From Methanosarcina acetivorans C2A (GTDB lineage: Archaea; Halobacteriota; Methanosarcinia; Methanosarcinales; Methanosarcinaceae), in contig NC_003552.1 of NCBI RefSeq assembly GCF_000007345.1, positions 310,001 through 374,000 on the forward strand: 64,000 nt of DNA, given 5' to 3'. A program made the position numbers and the translations under genes. The first letter of the stretch is position 1; every line of letters starts with the position of its first letter. Positions 45,261 to 54,458 of the stretch are shown one piece after another. Below the pieces are notes generated by a model, which was not told where the DNA came from, did not search any database, and saw only the letters and a list, made by a program, of their open reading frames with translations.

Positions 45261-45964
45261 GTTTTAATGCCTCTGTTTATGTTTTCAATTGTGGTAATAG
45301 TCCCGTTTTCAAGATAGGCAATTCTGTGGCAGACTTTCCTTAATACTTCAAGGTCATGGGAGATGAGCAGGTAGGAGACCCCTGTTTCTCTCTGGAGCTT
45401 CTGCATAAGGCGCAGGATCTGGGCCTGGACTGAGACGTCAAGCATGGAAGTGGGCTCGTCAGCGACTATAAAATCAGGAGATAAAGCCATGATCCTGGCA
45501 AGTACTATCCTCTGGATCTCTCCCCCGCTGAGGTGGCCCGGATAGCGGGCAAGGTGTTCCGGGCGGAGGCCGGTGAGTTCTGCCAGCTCTTCTCCTCGTT
45601 TCAGAAGGGCATCCGGCTTGAGCCCGGAATGAAGTTTCAGGGGTTCGATAAGGTTTTCAAAGGCTTTCATTCGGGGGTCAAGGGAAGTTTCAGGGTGCTG
45701 GAAGATCATCTGGATCTTAGGGCGAAGTTTCCGAAACTCTTTTTTGCCCATGCTCAGGATATCCGCTCCCTGAACCAGAATTTCTCCCCCTGTAGGTTTT
45801 TCAAGCCCTACAATACACCTACCAATAGTGGTTTTTCCGGATCCGCTTTTCCCAAAAAGTCCCAGGGTTTCTCCGCGGGCTACCGAGAAACTGACGTTTC
45901 TGAACACCTCTGAAGTCCCGAACCTCATTGCCAGTTCGTTTACTGCAAGGACCGGAAGTGGCAC
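45257..45964 (-). CDS. Oligopeptide/nickel-type ABC ATPase (OppF/NikE-like)
   Basis: A 235-residue ATPase: Walker A GKSGSGKTT, signature LSGGEIQR, Walker B FIVADEPT, switch region ISHDLEVL. It is shorter than OppF (~330) and lacks the C-terminal extension with the Cys-rich motif. It overlaps the neighbouring ATPase by 25 bases. It pairs with it as a heterodimer on the two permeases. Confidence 0.87.
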   Translation of the reverse strand: MPLPVLAVNELAMRFGTSEVFRNVSFSVARGETLGLFGKSGSGKTTIGRCIVGLEKPTGGEILVQGADILSMGKKEFRKLRPKIQMIFQHPETSLDPRMKAFENLIEPLKLHSGLKPDALLKRGEELAELTGLRPEHLARYPGHLSGGEIQRIVLARIMALSPDFIVADEPTSMLDVSVQAQILRLMQKLQRETGVSYLLISHDLEVLRKVCHRIAYLENGTITTIENINRGIKT

Positions 45965-46881
45965 CTGATCCAGCCTCCTTTGTGGTTTCTAATTTCAGGA
46001 TGTTTCCTGGAACACTCAGCCCGTGAATATCTGCACCTTTCATGGAAAAAACAGCCCTCAGGAAGCTTTATCCTGCTTGGGGTCTGTCCGCTCAGAGGGA
46101 CAAGCCCGTTTCTGGGCTGAGCCCTGACAAGCCCTTTTGTATAAGGGTGAAGGGGTATGCCGAGGACTTTTGAAGCTTCGTCCAGCTCCACAATCTCTCC
46201 TGCATACATTACGGCTATGCGGTCGCAGACCTCAAGAGCCAGGTCGAGGTCATGGGTGATCAGGAGCATTGTCTTCCCATACTCTTTTTTTATTTTCGTG
46301 AAAAGCTCCACCGCTCCTTCCTTTGCCTCAGGGTCCAGCCCTTTTGTGGGTTCGTCCGCAATCAAAAGTTCGGGCTCAAAGGAAAGGGACATACAGGCAA
46401 GCAGCCGCTGCCTCATGCCCCCGGAAAGCTGGTGGGGATAAAGGTTACAGAGTCTATCGGGGTCTCTCAAAAAGAGCTGTTTCATGAGTTTCAGGGCTTT
46501 TTTCATTCCTTCCTTTTTTTCAGCCCTACTTCCCTCGAAAACCTCCCCCACCTGAACCCCGTTTTTCAGGACAGGGTTGAGGGCTCCAGCCGGGTTCTGG
46601 GGCATGAGCGAGATGCGTTTACCCCGGATTTTCCGGAGTTCGGAAGGTTTAAGGGAAAAAAGGTCCTGGCCCTGAAAAAAGACGGTTCCTGAAACCTTTG
46701 CATTTGCCGGAAGAAGCCTTAGCAGGGCAAGCCCTATCACGGATTTTCCGGACCCGCTTTCTCCTATAATCCCGAAGGTCTCTCCTTCCCTGACCTCAAA
46801 AGAGACCTTAGATACGGCTTTTACGCTGTCTTCTCCTGCAGGAAACTCTATTGAGAGGTCTCTTATTTCCAGCAGACTCAA
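45940..46881 (-). CDS. Oligopeptide/nickel-type ABC ATPase (OppD/NikD-like)
   Basis: A 313-residue ATPase with Walker A GESGSGKS, signature LSGGMRQR, Walker B LLIADEPT and switch ITHDL. The C-terminal extension carries the typical oligopeptide-transporter motif, GCFFHERCRYSRAECSRKHPEI, with several cysteines. It overlaps the permease gene by four bases. It forms the second half of the ATPase pair. Confidence 0.9.
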   Translation of the reverse strand: MSLLEIRDLSIEFPAGEDSVKAVSKVSFEVREGETFGIIGESGSGKSVIGLALLRLLPANAKVSGTVFFQGQDLFSLKPSELRKIRGKRISLMPQNPAGALNPVLKNGVQVGEVFEGSRAEKKEGMKKALKLMKQLFLRDPDRLCNLYPHQLSGGMRQRLLACMSLSFEPELLIADEPTKGLDPEAKEGAVELFTKIKKEYGKTMLLITHDLDLALEVCDRIAVMYAGEIVELDEASKVLGIPLHPYTKGLVRAQPRNGLVPLSGQTPSRIKLPEGCFFHERCRYSRAECSRKHPEIRNHKGGWIRCHFRSLQ

Positions 46882-47780
46882 TAGATTTCCCCTCCGTCAT
46901 GGTTCGGGTCAAGGATATCCCTCATGCCGTCGCCCAGGATGCTGAAGATGACCACGATGAAGGTTATGGCAAGCCCCGGAAAGATAGTCTGGTAAGGAGC
47001 CGTTCTCATGAACTCTTTTCCTGCGGAAAGCATTGCCCCCCATTCCGGAACATCTGCAGGCAACCCCACTCCGAGAAAACTCAGGGTGGCAATTGAGAGG
47101 ATTACGTGCCCGAAGTCGATTGTTGCAAGTACCAGGAGCGGGGCAATGGCATTGGGCACGATATGCTTGCGGATTATATGGAAGTCTCCTGCTCCGCTTG
47201 TTATGGCGGAAAGGACAAACTCCTGTTTTTTGATGGAAAGGACCTGTCCTCGCATCATTCTTGCATACTTTGCCCAGTGGACAATCGAGAGGGCAAGCAT
47301 CAGGTTGAAAACCCCGCTCCCGAGCACTCCCATAATGGTGAGGGCAAAAATTACTCCTGGAAAAGAAAGGAAGATGTCTATAACCCTTGAAACGCTTTCG
47401 TCCACAATTCCTCCGTAATAACCTGCTGCACAGCCAAGAGCAGTTCCAAGCAAGAGGGAAATCAGTACCACTCCCGAAGCAATGGAAAGGGAGGTCTGTG
47501 CCCCTATCAGGATTCTGCTGAGCAGGTCCCTTCCAAGGTAATCGGTACCCAGAAGGTGCTCTCCTGAAGGGTTCAGGTTTTTGTTTTTCAGGTCAATGGC
47601 ATTGGGGTCGTAAGGAGATATCAGGGGAGCAAAAAGGGCAAGCCCGGCAAAAAGCAAAAGGGCTGCCAGGGCAAAAAGCATATCTTTTCTTTGAAAGACT
47701 CTTTTTGCAAGTTCGCTTCCGTAAGCTTCCGGCAGCAGAAAACTTTTTTTTCTTAACCTGTCAGCAAATGCGTTATTCAT
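46878..47780 (-). CDS. Oligopeptide/nickel-type ABC permease (OppC/NikC-like)
   Basis: A 300-residue permease with six helices and a long N-terminal cytoplasmic segment. LGTDYLGRDLLSRILIGAQTSL is the family signature of the DppC/NikC type; the coupling loop is around ITSGAGDFHIIRKHIVPN. It begins 4 bases after the other permease gene ends. Confidence 0.92.
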   Translation of the reverse strand: MNNAFADRLRKKSFLLPEAYGSELAKRVFQRKDMLFALAALLLFAGLALFAPLISPYDPNAIDLKNKNLNPSGEHLLGTDYLGRDLLSRILIGAQTSLSIASGVVLISLLLGTALGCAAGYYGGIVDESVSRVIDIFLSFPGVIFALTIMGVLGSGVFNLMLALSIVHWAKYARMMRGQVLSIKKQEFVLSAITSGAGDFHIIRKHIVPNAIAPLLVLATIDFGHVILSIATLSFLGVGLPADVPEWGAMLSAGKEFMRTAPYQTIFPGLAITFIVVIFSILGDGMRDILDPNHDGGEIY

Positions 47781-47784
47781 AGTA

Positions 47785-48726
47785 TCAGCCGTACCTTATC
47801 CGTGGGTCCAGATGCGTATAGAGCATATCCACAAAGAAATGCACGAGGAGGAACATCATAACAATGGCAAGCACGCAGCCCTGGACCATGGGCAGGTCCC
47901 TGGCTGAGATCGAGTCCACAAGCAGGCTTCCTATCCCGGGCCAGGCAAAGATCTTCTCAATCACAACCGCTCCTCCAAGCAGGCTTCCCATCTGAAACCC
48001 GATAACCGTGATAACAGGGAGCATGGCATTTTTAAGGGCGTGCCGGCTTATGATCTTCCATACGGGGAGCCCTTTGGCTTTTGCAAACCTGATGTATTCC
48101 TGTCCCAGGGTTTCAAGCATGCTTGTCCTGGTGACCCTCATAACCGCAGCAACGGAATGGAGGGACAGGGCTGCTGCGGGCAAAAGCAGGTTTTCCAGGC
48201 TCCCGTACCCTGACACGGGGACAAGTTTCAGCTTCAGGGAAAATATCAGGATAAGAATCAGAGCCACCCAGAATCCGGGCATTGAAACCCCAAAAAGCGT
48301 TGCAATCCTGAGGACGTGGTCCGAAATCCTGTTTTCCCGGAGGGCGGAATAAATTCCCAGACTTACTCCAACAAGTACTGAAAGGACCATACTTGCCCCT
48401 GCAAGCTGGATCGTTGCAGGCAGCCGCAAGGCCAGGAGGTAAAGGACCGGTTTCTTAAAGACATAGGAAGTCCCGATGTCTCCTCTCAATACTGCTTCTT
48501 TTACCCACCTGAGGAATTGCAGGTAAAGAGGGTCATCGAGGTTGTACCGGCTTGAGATCTGGTTAATCTGTTCTTCGGTTACGCTTTCCTCCAGCCCCAC
48601 GAAAGTATGTTTGATAATTAGCTCGGCTGTACCCCCGGGAATTACGTTCATAAGAAAAAAGGTCAGGGCACAGGCTGCAAAAAGCGTAAGTGCCATGAAA
48701 GCTGCCCTTTTCAAGAAATATTTCAT
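47785..48726 (-). CDS. Oligopeptide/nickel-type ABC permease (OppB/NikB-like)
   Basis: A 313-residue permease. A first helix (AAFMALTLFAACALTFFLMNVIPGG) precedes the conserved RYNLDDPLYLQFLRWV, with the coupling loop EYIRFAKAKGLPVWKIISRHALKN and five further helices. The length fits the family. The gene is second-to-last reading upstream to the binding protein. Confidence 0.92.
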   Translation of the reverse strand: MKYFLKRAAFMALTLFAACALTFFLMNVIPGGTAELIIKHTFVGLEESVTEEQINQISSRYNLDDPLYLQFLRWVKEAVLRGDIGTSYVFKKPVLYLLALRLPATIQLAGASMVLSVLVGVSLGIYSALRENRISDHVLRIATLFGVSMPGFWVALILILIFSLKLKLVPVSGYGSLENLLLPAAALSLHSVAAVMRVTRTSMLETLGQEYIRFAKAKGLPVWKIISRHALKNAMLPVITVIGFQMGSLLGGAVVIEKIFAWPGIGSLLVDSISARDLPMVQGCVLAIVMMFLLVHFFVDMLYTHLDPRIRYG

Positions 48727-48851
48727 GCTTCATCCTCATGCGAACAGAGGGCAGTCCCCTCGTTCTTTACGTTTTACTTTGAATGAGGAGAAACTCAGGG
48801 TACGGGCTTGAAACCCTCACCCTTTTGAGATTTCCTCTTTTTACTCCTACT

Positions 48852-50492
48852 TTACTTTTCGAGATACATATCGGCGTTTATACGGTAGTCATGAGCTGTC
48901 GGATCGAAGACGTATCCTTTTACATAGTCCTTCTTGACTATTGCGCAGCCGTAGTAAGCCACAATGATCATGGGCTGTTCGTCGTACACAATAGCCTCTA
49001 CTTCATTGAACTTCTTGTAGCGTTCTTCAAGGTCCGTTATCTTCCTGGCTTCCATAATCAGGGCATCTACTTCCGGATTGGAGTAGCCGGGTCCGTTGTC
49101 AGGCCCGCCTGTCATGTACCAGTTTGTCAGAATATATTCGGGGTCCGGAACCATTGCAATGTTGTAGGCGGCAAGGTAAAGATCCCAGTTGCCTTTTTCT
49201 TTCCTGTCACTGATTGACCCCATTTCCATTACTTCTGTCTCCACATCTATGCCTGCTTCCTTCAACTGGGCAGCCATAGCTTCAGCCATTGGAGGAAGGC
49301 CCGGCCTTGCGGAATAGGTCATCATGTTGAGCTTGAGGGGCTCTCCGTCTTTGTCCCTTATCCCGTCCCCGTCGGTGTCCACCCAGCCTGCGGCTGTCAG
49401 GAGTTCATCGGCTTTTTCAAGGTCCCTGGTGTAAGGGCTCAGGCTCTGATTTGCCCAGACCATTGTGGGGAGGAAGGGGCCTGTAGCAGCTTCCCCTACA
49501 TTGTAGAGCACGTGTTCCACGATTTCGGCCCTGTCAATTGCATAGGACATCGCCTGCCGGACTCTGACATCTTCAAGAGGTTCGTGTTTCAGGTTGACAT
49601 CGATTTTGTAAACCCTGGGAGTCTTGTACTTTTCAACATTAATGCCTTCTATAGCGTCAATCCGGTCCGTTTCACTGTAGGGTACATCTACGGTAAAGTC
49701 AACTTCTCCGTTTTCGATTGCCATCGCCCTTGTGTTCGGGTCAGGGATTCCTTTAAGGATCATCTTATCAAGCCCGACTTCTCCTCCCCACCAGTTTTCG
49801 TTCTTGACTACAGTGAGGACTCTGGTCTGTTCGTCAAAGGATTCGAACTTATACGGGCCTGTCCCTATGGGTTTTACGAACTCTCCGGCTTCGTCAAAAG
49901 AAGAGGGACTTATTACGGCGGTATCGGGGTAATGGAGAATTCCGGGAAGGATAGGGTTGATTTCCGTGGTTTTGATTTTGAGGGTATGGTTGTCAACGAC
50001 TTCCATGGAGTCTATCTTGAGCATGGAATCAACCTTCGGGTTTACTTCAATGACTTTTTCCAGGGTGAATTTGACTTCATTTGCAGTCATCGGGCTTCCG
50101 TCATGGAAAGTAACATTCTCTCTTAGCCTGAACTCCCAGGTATTTTCATCGAGCTGCTCCCAGGAACTTGCAAGCCTGGGCTTCAGGGAAAAATCTTCGT
50201 TTGCGCCAACGAGAGTCTCGGTCACTGCAGCTTTCTCGCAGATCAGCGTTCCGCCGTCTCCGTCAATAGTATTAATCGAGTCTATTTCCCACATCTCTCC
50301 AAGTATAAGGGTATTCGATTCGGAGTCACCATCTGCCTGAGAGGTGGCCTCCGATCCGTAGACAAGTTCCATCCCGGAGACCTCTTCCTGTGCTTTACTT
50401 TCTTCTGTGCTGCTGCACCCGGAAGTCACCAGGAAGGCGCAGGTCAGCAGGATAATTAACAATATAAGCAGGGGGGAATTTTTGTTCTTCAT
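48852..50492 (-). CDS. Family 5 substrate-binding lipoprotein (OppA/NikA-like)
   Basis: A 546-residue binding protein. Lipoprotein signal LTCAFLVTSGCSS, then a spacer and the family-5 core (ENTWEFRLRENVTFHDGSPMTANEVKFTLEKV, with PIGTGPYKFES). GGAGATT precedes the ATG. Family 5 proteins bind peptides, nickel (as a complex), opines or similar; this sequence alone does not tell. The pairing with two methyltransferases hints at a special ligand. Confidence 0.9.
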   Translation of the reverse strand: MKNKNSPLLILLIILLTCAFLVTSGCSSTEESKAQEEVSGMELVYGSEATSQADGDSESNTLILGEMWEIDSINTIDGDGGTLICEKAAVTETLVGANEDFSLKPRLASSWEQLDENTWEFRLRENVTFHDGSPMTANEVKFTLEKVIEVNPKVDSMLKIDSMEVVDNHTLKIKTTEINPILPGILHYPDTAVISPSSFDEAGEFVKPIGTGPYKFESFDEQTRVLTVVKNENWWGGEVGLDKMILKGIPDPNTRAMAIENGEVDFTVDVPYSETDRIDAIEGINVEKYKTPRVYKIDVNLKHEPLEDVRVRQAMSYAIDRAEIVEHVLYNVGEAATGPFLPTMVWANQSLSPYTRDLEKADELLTAAGWVDTDGDGIRDKDGEPLKLNMMTYSARPGLPPMAEAMAAQLKEAGIDVETEVMEMGSISDRKEKGNWDLYLAAYNIAMVPDPEYILTNWYMTGGPDNGPGYSNPEVDALIMEARKITDLEERYKKFNEVEAIVYDEQPMIIVAYYGCAIVKKDYVKGYVFDPTAHDYRINADMYLEK

Positions 50493-50521
50493 TTCGGAAT
50501 CTCCACTGTTTTTGATGATTT

Positions 50522-51289
50522 TTATTTCCGGCCGCAGATGAGATAGTACTGATAATTGCGTACAACCCGTTCGCCTAATGGCATGTTCTCTTTCTGAGCC
50601 TGCCGGACCTCTTTCAGGTCAAAAGTCCGGACTTCCTCAAAACCTGAAGCTACCAGGTATTCCTTTACTTTTTCAAGCGGAGCTCCTCCGGCGTGCGGGA
50701 GCCGGGCTTTGAGTTCTTCGGAATATCCGGCGTGTCCCTTTCGTGGGTCTTTTCTTTCAAGAATCAGGGTCAAAAGGGCGCCTGCGTTTTTGCGAGCCCT
50801 GTCTCCCAGGGTTCCTCTGTCCCATACTCCGTCAACGATCACAACCTTCCCATTTTTTCGGAGCACCCGTCCCCAGTTCTCCACAGCCTTTTTTGGGTTA
50901 GGAAGGGTCCAGAGCAGGTGGCGGCTGAATACAATGTCAAAAGAAGAAGGTTCAAAAGGAGGGTTTTCTGCATCTCCCTCTCCAAAGGTTACATTAGCCC
51001 TACAGGCTTCAGCCTTTGTTTTCGCGGTTTTTAGCATTTTTCTGGAAATGTCAATTCCCGTGACTCTGTGCCCCATCTCAGCAAAGAGCAGGCTTAATTC
51101 TCCTGTTCCGCAGCCGACATCAAGAATTCTCAAGCCTTTTCCCGGAAAAATCCCTCGAAAAGCATGTTTCCATTCATCTCTTTCTTTTTGACTCTGAATT
51201 CCGTGTCCTGCATGGGTATCAAAAGTCTCGGAAGCAAGGTCCCACCTATTGGCTACCATTTCTTTGATCTGGATTTCTGATGAAGACAT
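50522..51289 (-). CDS. Class I SAM-dependent methyltransferase, second paralogue
   Basis: About 255 residues. Motifs LDVGCGTGELS, GIDISRKM, GDAENPPFEPSSFDIVFSRHLLWTLPNP match the paralogue at 44499-45260, as do the opening (NRWDLASETFDTHAGHGIQS) and the end (VVRNYQYYLICGRK). It is the first gene of the operon and ends 30 bases before the binding-protein gene. The ATG at 51289 is preceded by GGTTG. The promoter should be in the AT-rich sequence to its right. Confidence 0.85.
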   Translation of the reverse strand: MSSSEIQIKEMVANRWDLASETFDTHAGHGIQSQKERDEWKHAFRGIFPGKGLRILDVGCGTGELSLLFAEMGHRVTGIDISRKMLKTAKTKAEACRANVTFGEGDAENPPFEPSSFDIVFSRHLLWTLPNPKKAVENWGRVLRKNGKVVIVDGVWDRGTLGDRARKNAGALLTLILERKDPRKGHAGYSEELKARLPHAGGAPLEKVKEYLVASGFEEVRTFDLKEVRQAQKENMPLGERVVRNYQYYLICGRK

Positions 51290-51539
51290 CAACCAGTACT
51301 TGCATATCTTACAATTAATAATTTTCTATTTTGTAATACTAATTGTAATTAAAATATATTTTCGTAGTATTAAGTTGCAGTACTATAGTGAAGATAGTTA
51401 CAAAAAGAGTAATGACGTTCGAGGATATATTACTTCAGGCTTTTTCCAAATTTTCTCTCAGTTTTCTCATTCATGATGGGGTGAGAATCTGAACAGTTTT
51501 TATTCAGGCACTGGATCTTCGGTTGTCTACTTTTACATG

Positions 51540-52090
51540 GTTGCTATCCAGGCAGAGTTGAGCCACCCGAATTGCGCCTCGGGAGTACGCGGTCCGTTTC
51601 GCTCCACTTCGCTTCGCTCAAGCGGACTACTTGATGGGTTTTTACAGTTAGTATCGCTTAAGAAGGTTAAATTATGATTTCTGTCCAATACAATGTTATT
51701 CGTTGTATTGTGCCGTTTTTGTCCCGGCAGCAGGGTTGTGGCTCTGCAGCCCGAGTTTCGCTTCGGGATCACAGGAAATCGGAGATTTTCTGGGAGTTGC
51801 ACTTGCAGTGCAACAGCACGAGGTCTTTTTCGCTGCGCTCAAGAGGACTAACTAAAAACAACGGTAAAATAAAGAAACTCAGGAGAGCGGTCTTCCCCGC
51901 AAAAAAAGAGAAAGGAAAAAAGAAGAAAATAGTAGCTAGAAAATGACAGATGCTGTAGGCGTTTGGGAGTACGAAAAAGAACTAAACAGGTCAAAGGTCA
52001 AAGTGGCAGATATTTCAGTCTTTTTTCTCTTTCATTTACTCTGCTTTTTTCCTTTTGTGAAGAGCCGTCAGACAAGCTGGTGGGGACACT
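51540..52090 (+). repeat. Mosaic dispersed repeat, copy 1 (plus sense)
   Basis: Several modules recur inverted near 61.9-62.5 kb: CAATACAATGTTATTCGTTGTAT (about 51680), GGGATCACAGGAAATCGGAGATTTTCTGGGAGTTGCACTTGCAGTGCAAC split by no gap (about 51767-51815), AGGAGAGCGGTCTT (about 51882), and CTGCTTTTTTCCTTTTGTGAAGAG with CAGACAAGCTGG (about 52040-52080). The hairpins AGAAAATC/GATTTTCT-like and GTTGCACT-TGC-AGTGCAAC are inside. It probably represents a Methanosarcina REP/MITE-like element. Confidence 0.8.
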
Positions 52091-52667
52091 ATCTTCATCT
52101 GTAATTAAAATGAGGCACTTGTCTCAAGAAAAGTATTCTCCGGCCAGAGATAATGTTTCTGAATCCCTTTTCTCCCGGTGAAGGTATGAATCCGCCGGTT
52201 ATTTTTTTGCATTGTAGAAGAGATGAGTTCAGCTCTGTCAGAAGTAGAATCGAAAAATAAAAGATTCCGGGGGGAACCAAGAAAGCTTAATAATTTCAAT
52301 CCATTGCTCCGAAATAATCCTCTATTTCTGTTTTTCCGTTGAAAAAAAGCCTTTTAAAGCTCTAGTTTTTGCTGTTCTGTTCTTTGGAGGTAAATCTTTT
52401 CTCAATCGATAATTTTATAAAATACCTGTTTATATATTTTGAACGCAAGAGTCCTGTCTTCCATTTTTATAGATGTGCCAAGCTCTACATATCTGGAAGA
52501 TGCAGAGACCTGGCTGGGTTTCGTTCAGATTCGCCGGCCAATTAAGAGGGATTCTATCCCTCAAGGGAGTTAGATCCCTTAAACTGGAATTTCGTCCATC
52601 TGAATCGTCTAAATCCGAGAAATTTCTGTCCAGAAGAAGTCAACTATAAGTACGGTGTATCCTTCTG

Positions 52668-52717
52668 TGTTATGTTGAAATCTACATAATAACTTCCCAG
52701 ATAACACAACTATCTGG
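52668..52717 (+). promoter_or_regulatory. Imperfect palindrome plus perfect hairpin before fmdE
   Basis: GTTATGTT (52669-52676) faces ACATAATAAC (52684-52693). Just downstream CCAGATA-ACACAAC-TATCTGG (52697-52717) is a perfect 7-bp inverted repeat. The GTTATGTT arm is the same as in the larger palindrome 80 bp downstream. Confidence 0.5.
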
Positions 52718-52749
52718 CATTTACCCTGTCTTGACTTCAATATCTCTGT

Positions 52750-52773
52750 CGTTATGTTTATTTAAACATAACG
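52750..52773 (+). promoter_or_regulatory. 24-bp perfect palindrome at the fmd promoter
   Basis: CGTTATGTTTA-TT-TAAACATAACG: 11-bp arms, loop of two, 56 bp before the fmdE ATG. It contains a TATA-like core (TTTATTTAA), so a dimeric protein bound here would block TBP. It shares the GTTATGTT arm with the upstream site at 52669. It is a strong candidate operator; ModE or another regulator is possible. Confidence 0.6.
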
Positions 52774-52829
52774 GTGAACCTGTGGCGGTGTATACATTGC
52801 ATAAGAATTCAGATTCAGAGAAAGCCAAT

Positions 52830-53399
52830 ATGGAAGCAATTCTAAAGCAGGTAAAGGATCCTGAGTTGCTTTCGCAGATTGAAAAGGTCGTCCCCTTTCA
52901 CGGCTTCCTGACCTCAGGGGCATTAATCGGCATCCAGATGCTCAATATTGCAAAAAGGGAGCTCGATGTCCGGGAAGGGGAACGTATATACGTGACCTGC
53001 GAAACGAAAAGCTGCATGCCTGATCCTTTCCAGATCCTTGCCGGAGCTACCATCGGAAACAACGGGTTAAAGATCAATAACCTGGGGAAGATGGCGGTTA
53101 CGGTAAACAAACAGGCGCCTGAAGGAGTTCACGGCATAAAAGGTATCCGGATCATCCTTGATCCTGAGAAGACAAAGGACTATCCCAAACTCCACGCCTG
53201 GTACCTGAACACTGAAAAGCTTCACCATGAAGAGGTCGTGCCCATCCTTCTGGCTGCAGGAGAAAAGGTGTATTCCTGGAAACCTGTGGACCTGGAAGTT
53301 CCGGTCCGGAAGAAAAAGAGGATACTACGCTGTAACAAGTGCGGTGAAATGTTCATTCAACATGATAATGAGCTTCTGTGCGGCGGATGCACAGAATAA
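52830..53399 (+). CDS. fmdE: FmdE, formylmethanofuran dehydrogenase operon protein E
   Basis: A 189-residue protein from the ATG at 52830. I chose it because it starts at the conserved FmdE region (MEAILKQVKDPELLSQIEKV); the frame is open further up but passes through the operator. FmdE core: FHGFLTSGALIGIQMLNIAKREL, ETKSCMPDPFQILAGATIGNNGL, and the C-terminal zinc ribbon RCNKCGEMF...LLCGGC. Its role may be in metal handling or assembly of Fmd. It heads fmdEFACDB. Confidence 0.9.
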   Translation: MEAILKQVKDPELLSQIEKVVPFHGFLTSGALIGIQMLNIAKRELDVREGERIYVTCETKSCMPDPFQILAGATIGNNGLKINNLGKMAVTVNKQAPEGVHGIKGIRIILDPEKTKDYPKLHAWYLNTEKLHHEEVVPILLAAGEKVYSWKPVDLEVPVRKKKRILRCNKCGEMFIQHDNELLCGGCTE

Positions 53400-53417
53400 C
53401 GCTGAGAGGTAAGCAAA

Positions 53418-54458
53418 ATGCAAAATGATATGCGATTGTCTGTCTTTTCCGAAAAAAAGGACAAACAGCTGGTCTATAAGCCTGAAATATGCATTGGCTG
53501 CGGGACCTGCGTACAGGCATGCCCTAAAGGCACCCTGGCTGTGGGGGCCGTGGGAGTTATAGCAAGAGGGCTCCTGGATGCTGATTTCCTGGAAATGACG
53601 AAAAAAGAAGAATGCCTTGTCTGCGGAATCTGCGCAAGGGTTTGCCCCACAGGAGCCCTTGAACTGAGGCAGGAAGGAAAGCCCCTCAATGACACATCCT
53701 ATATCTCAAAGGCCGTGAAGCCGACTTCAGTAAACGAAAATTGTGTCCACTGCGGGCTCTGTGAAGATATCTGCCCTCAGGGCTGTATTGAGGTAACCCG
53801 GGAGATTTCAGGGGATGGAAGCCTGAAACTGGTCGGAAAGACCAATATTGATACAGAGTGCTGTGTCCACTGTGGCTGGTGTGCTGCGGTCTGTCCCGTA
53901 AACGCTATTTCCGTGGAAAAACCCTTTGCAGGGGCCTGGACCCGGGATGAAAATGTCTGCCAGACATGCCACACCTGTATTGACGTCTGTCCTGCAAATG
54001 CCATATTCAATAAAAAGGCTAAATCCGGAGAAAGAGTCGAAAAGATCACTCATCGGCCCGATGCCTGTATTTACTGCGGAGCCTGTGCGGTTTCCTGTCC
54101 TGTAGATGCTATTGATGTCCGAAAAACTGCAATTCTGCCGGAGATGGAGAAAAAAGGTCCTCTCGAGAAAAAGCTTCTTGACGCCCCGGTCCCCGAAGCC
54201 CTACTCCGCACCCGCCTGGAAACGGATGAAGCTGCATGTCTTGGCTGTGGGAACTGTGTGATCGTCTGTCCTGTAAACGCTCTCGATAACCGTGAACTTG
54301 CTTCAGGGTACCTCAACGACATGGATGAAAAAGCTCTCCTTGAGGTCAGGAACGGGAAAGTTTCGGTTGTAAACCAGGAAGTGTGCGGAGGAGACGGGAC
54401 CTGCGCCCTTATCTGCCCTGTAAATGCTATCTGGCTTGTGAAAAAAGAGGTGGAATAA
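53418..54458 (+). CDS. fmdF: FmdF, polyferredoxin subunit
   Basis: A 346-residue polyferredoxin that passes electrons to the dehydrogenase. It has eight ferredoxin-type [4Fe-4S] motifs: CIGCGTCVQACP, CLVCGICARVCP, CVHCGLCEDICP, CVHCGWCAAVCP, CQTCHTCIDVCP, CIYCGACAVSCP, CLGCGNCVIVCP, and an eighth, CGGDGTCALICP, in which the second Cys is replaced by Asp (about residue 326). GAGAGGTAAG precedes the ATG. The stop meets the start of fmdA with no gap. Confidence 0.94.
   Translation: MQNDMRLSVFSEKKDKQLVYKPEICIGCGTCVQACPKGTLAVGAVGVIARGLLDADFLEMTKKEECLVCGICARVCPTGALELRQEGKPLNDTSYISKAVKPTSVNENCVHCGLCEDICPQGCIEVTREISGDGSLKLVGKTNIDTECCVHCGWCAAVCPVNAISVEKPFAGAWTRDENVCQTCHTCIDVCPANAIFNKKAKSGERVEKITHRPDACIYCGACAVSCPVDAIDVRKTAILPEMEKKGPLEKKLLDAPVPEALLRTRLETDEAACLGCGNCVIVCPVNALDNRELASGYLNDMDEKALLEVRNGKVSVVNQEVCGGDGTCALICPVNAIWLVKKEVE

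Larger units (their letters stand above)
51290..52829. other. 1.5-kb gene-less region with dispersed repeats and the fmd promoter
   Basis: The left 200 bases are AT-rich promoter-like for the leftward transport operon. The middle (about 51540-52090) is a mosaic repeat (see separate entry). 52090-52660 has no gene. The right edge holds the fmd palindromes. Short open frames in the repeat have no start signals. Confidence 0.5.

Noticed and set aside
51674-51946. 90-residue protein
   Set aside because: It lies in the mosaic repeat, which is present inverted elsewhere with different frames.
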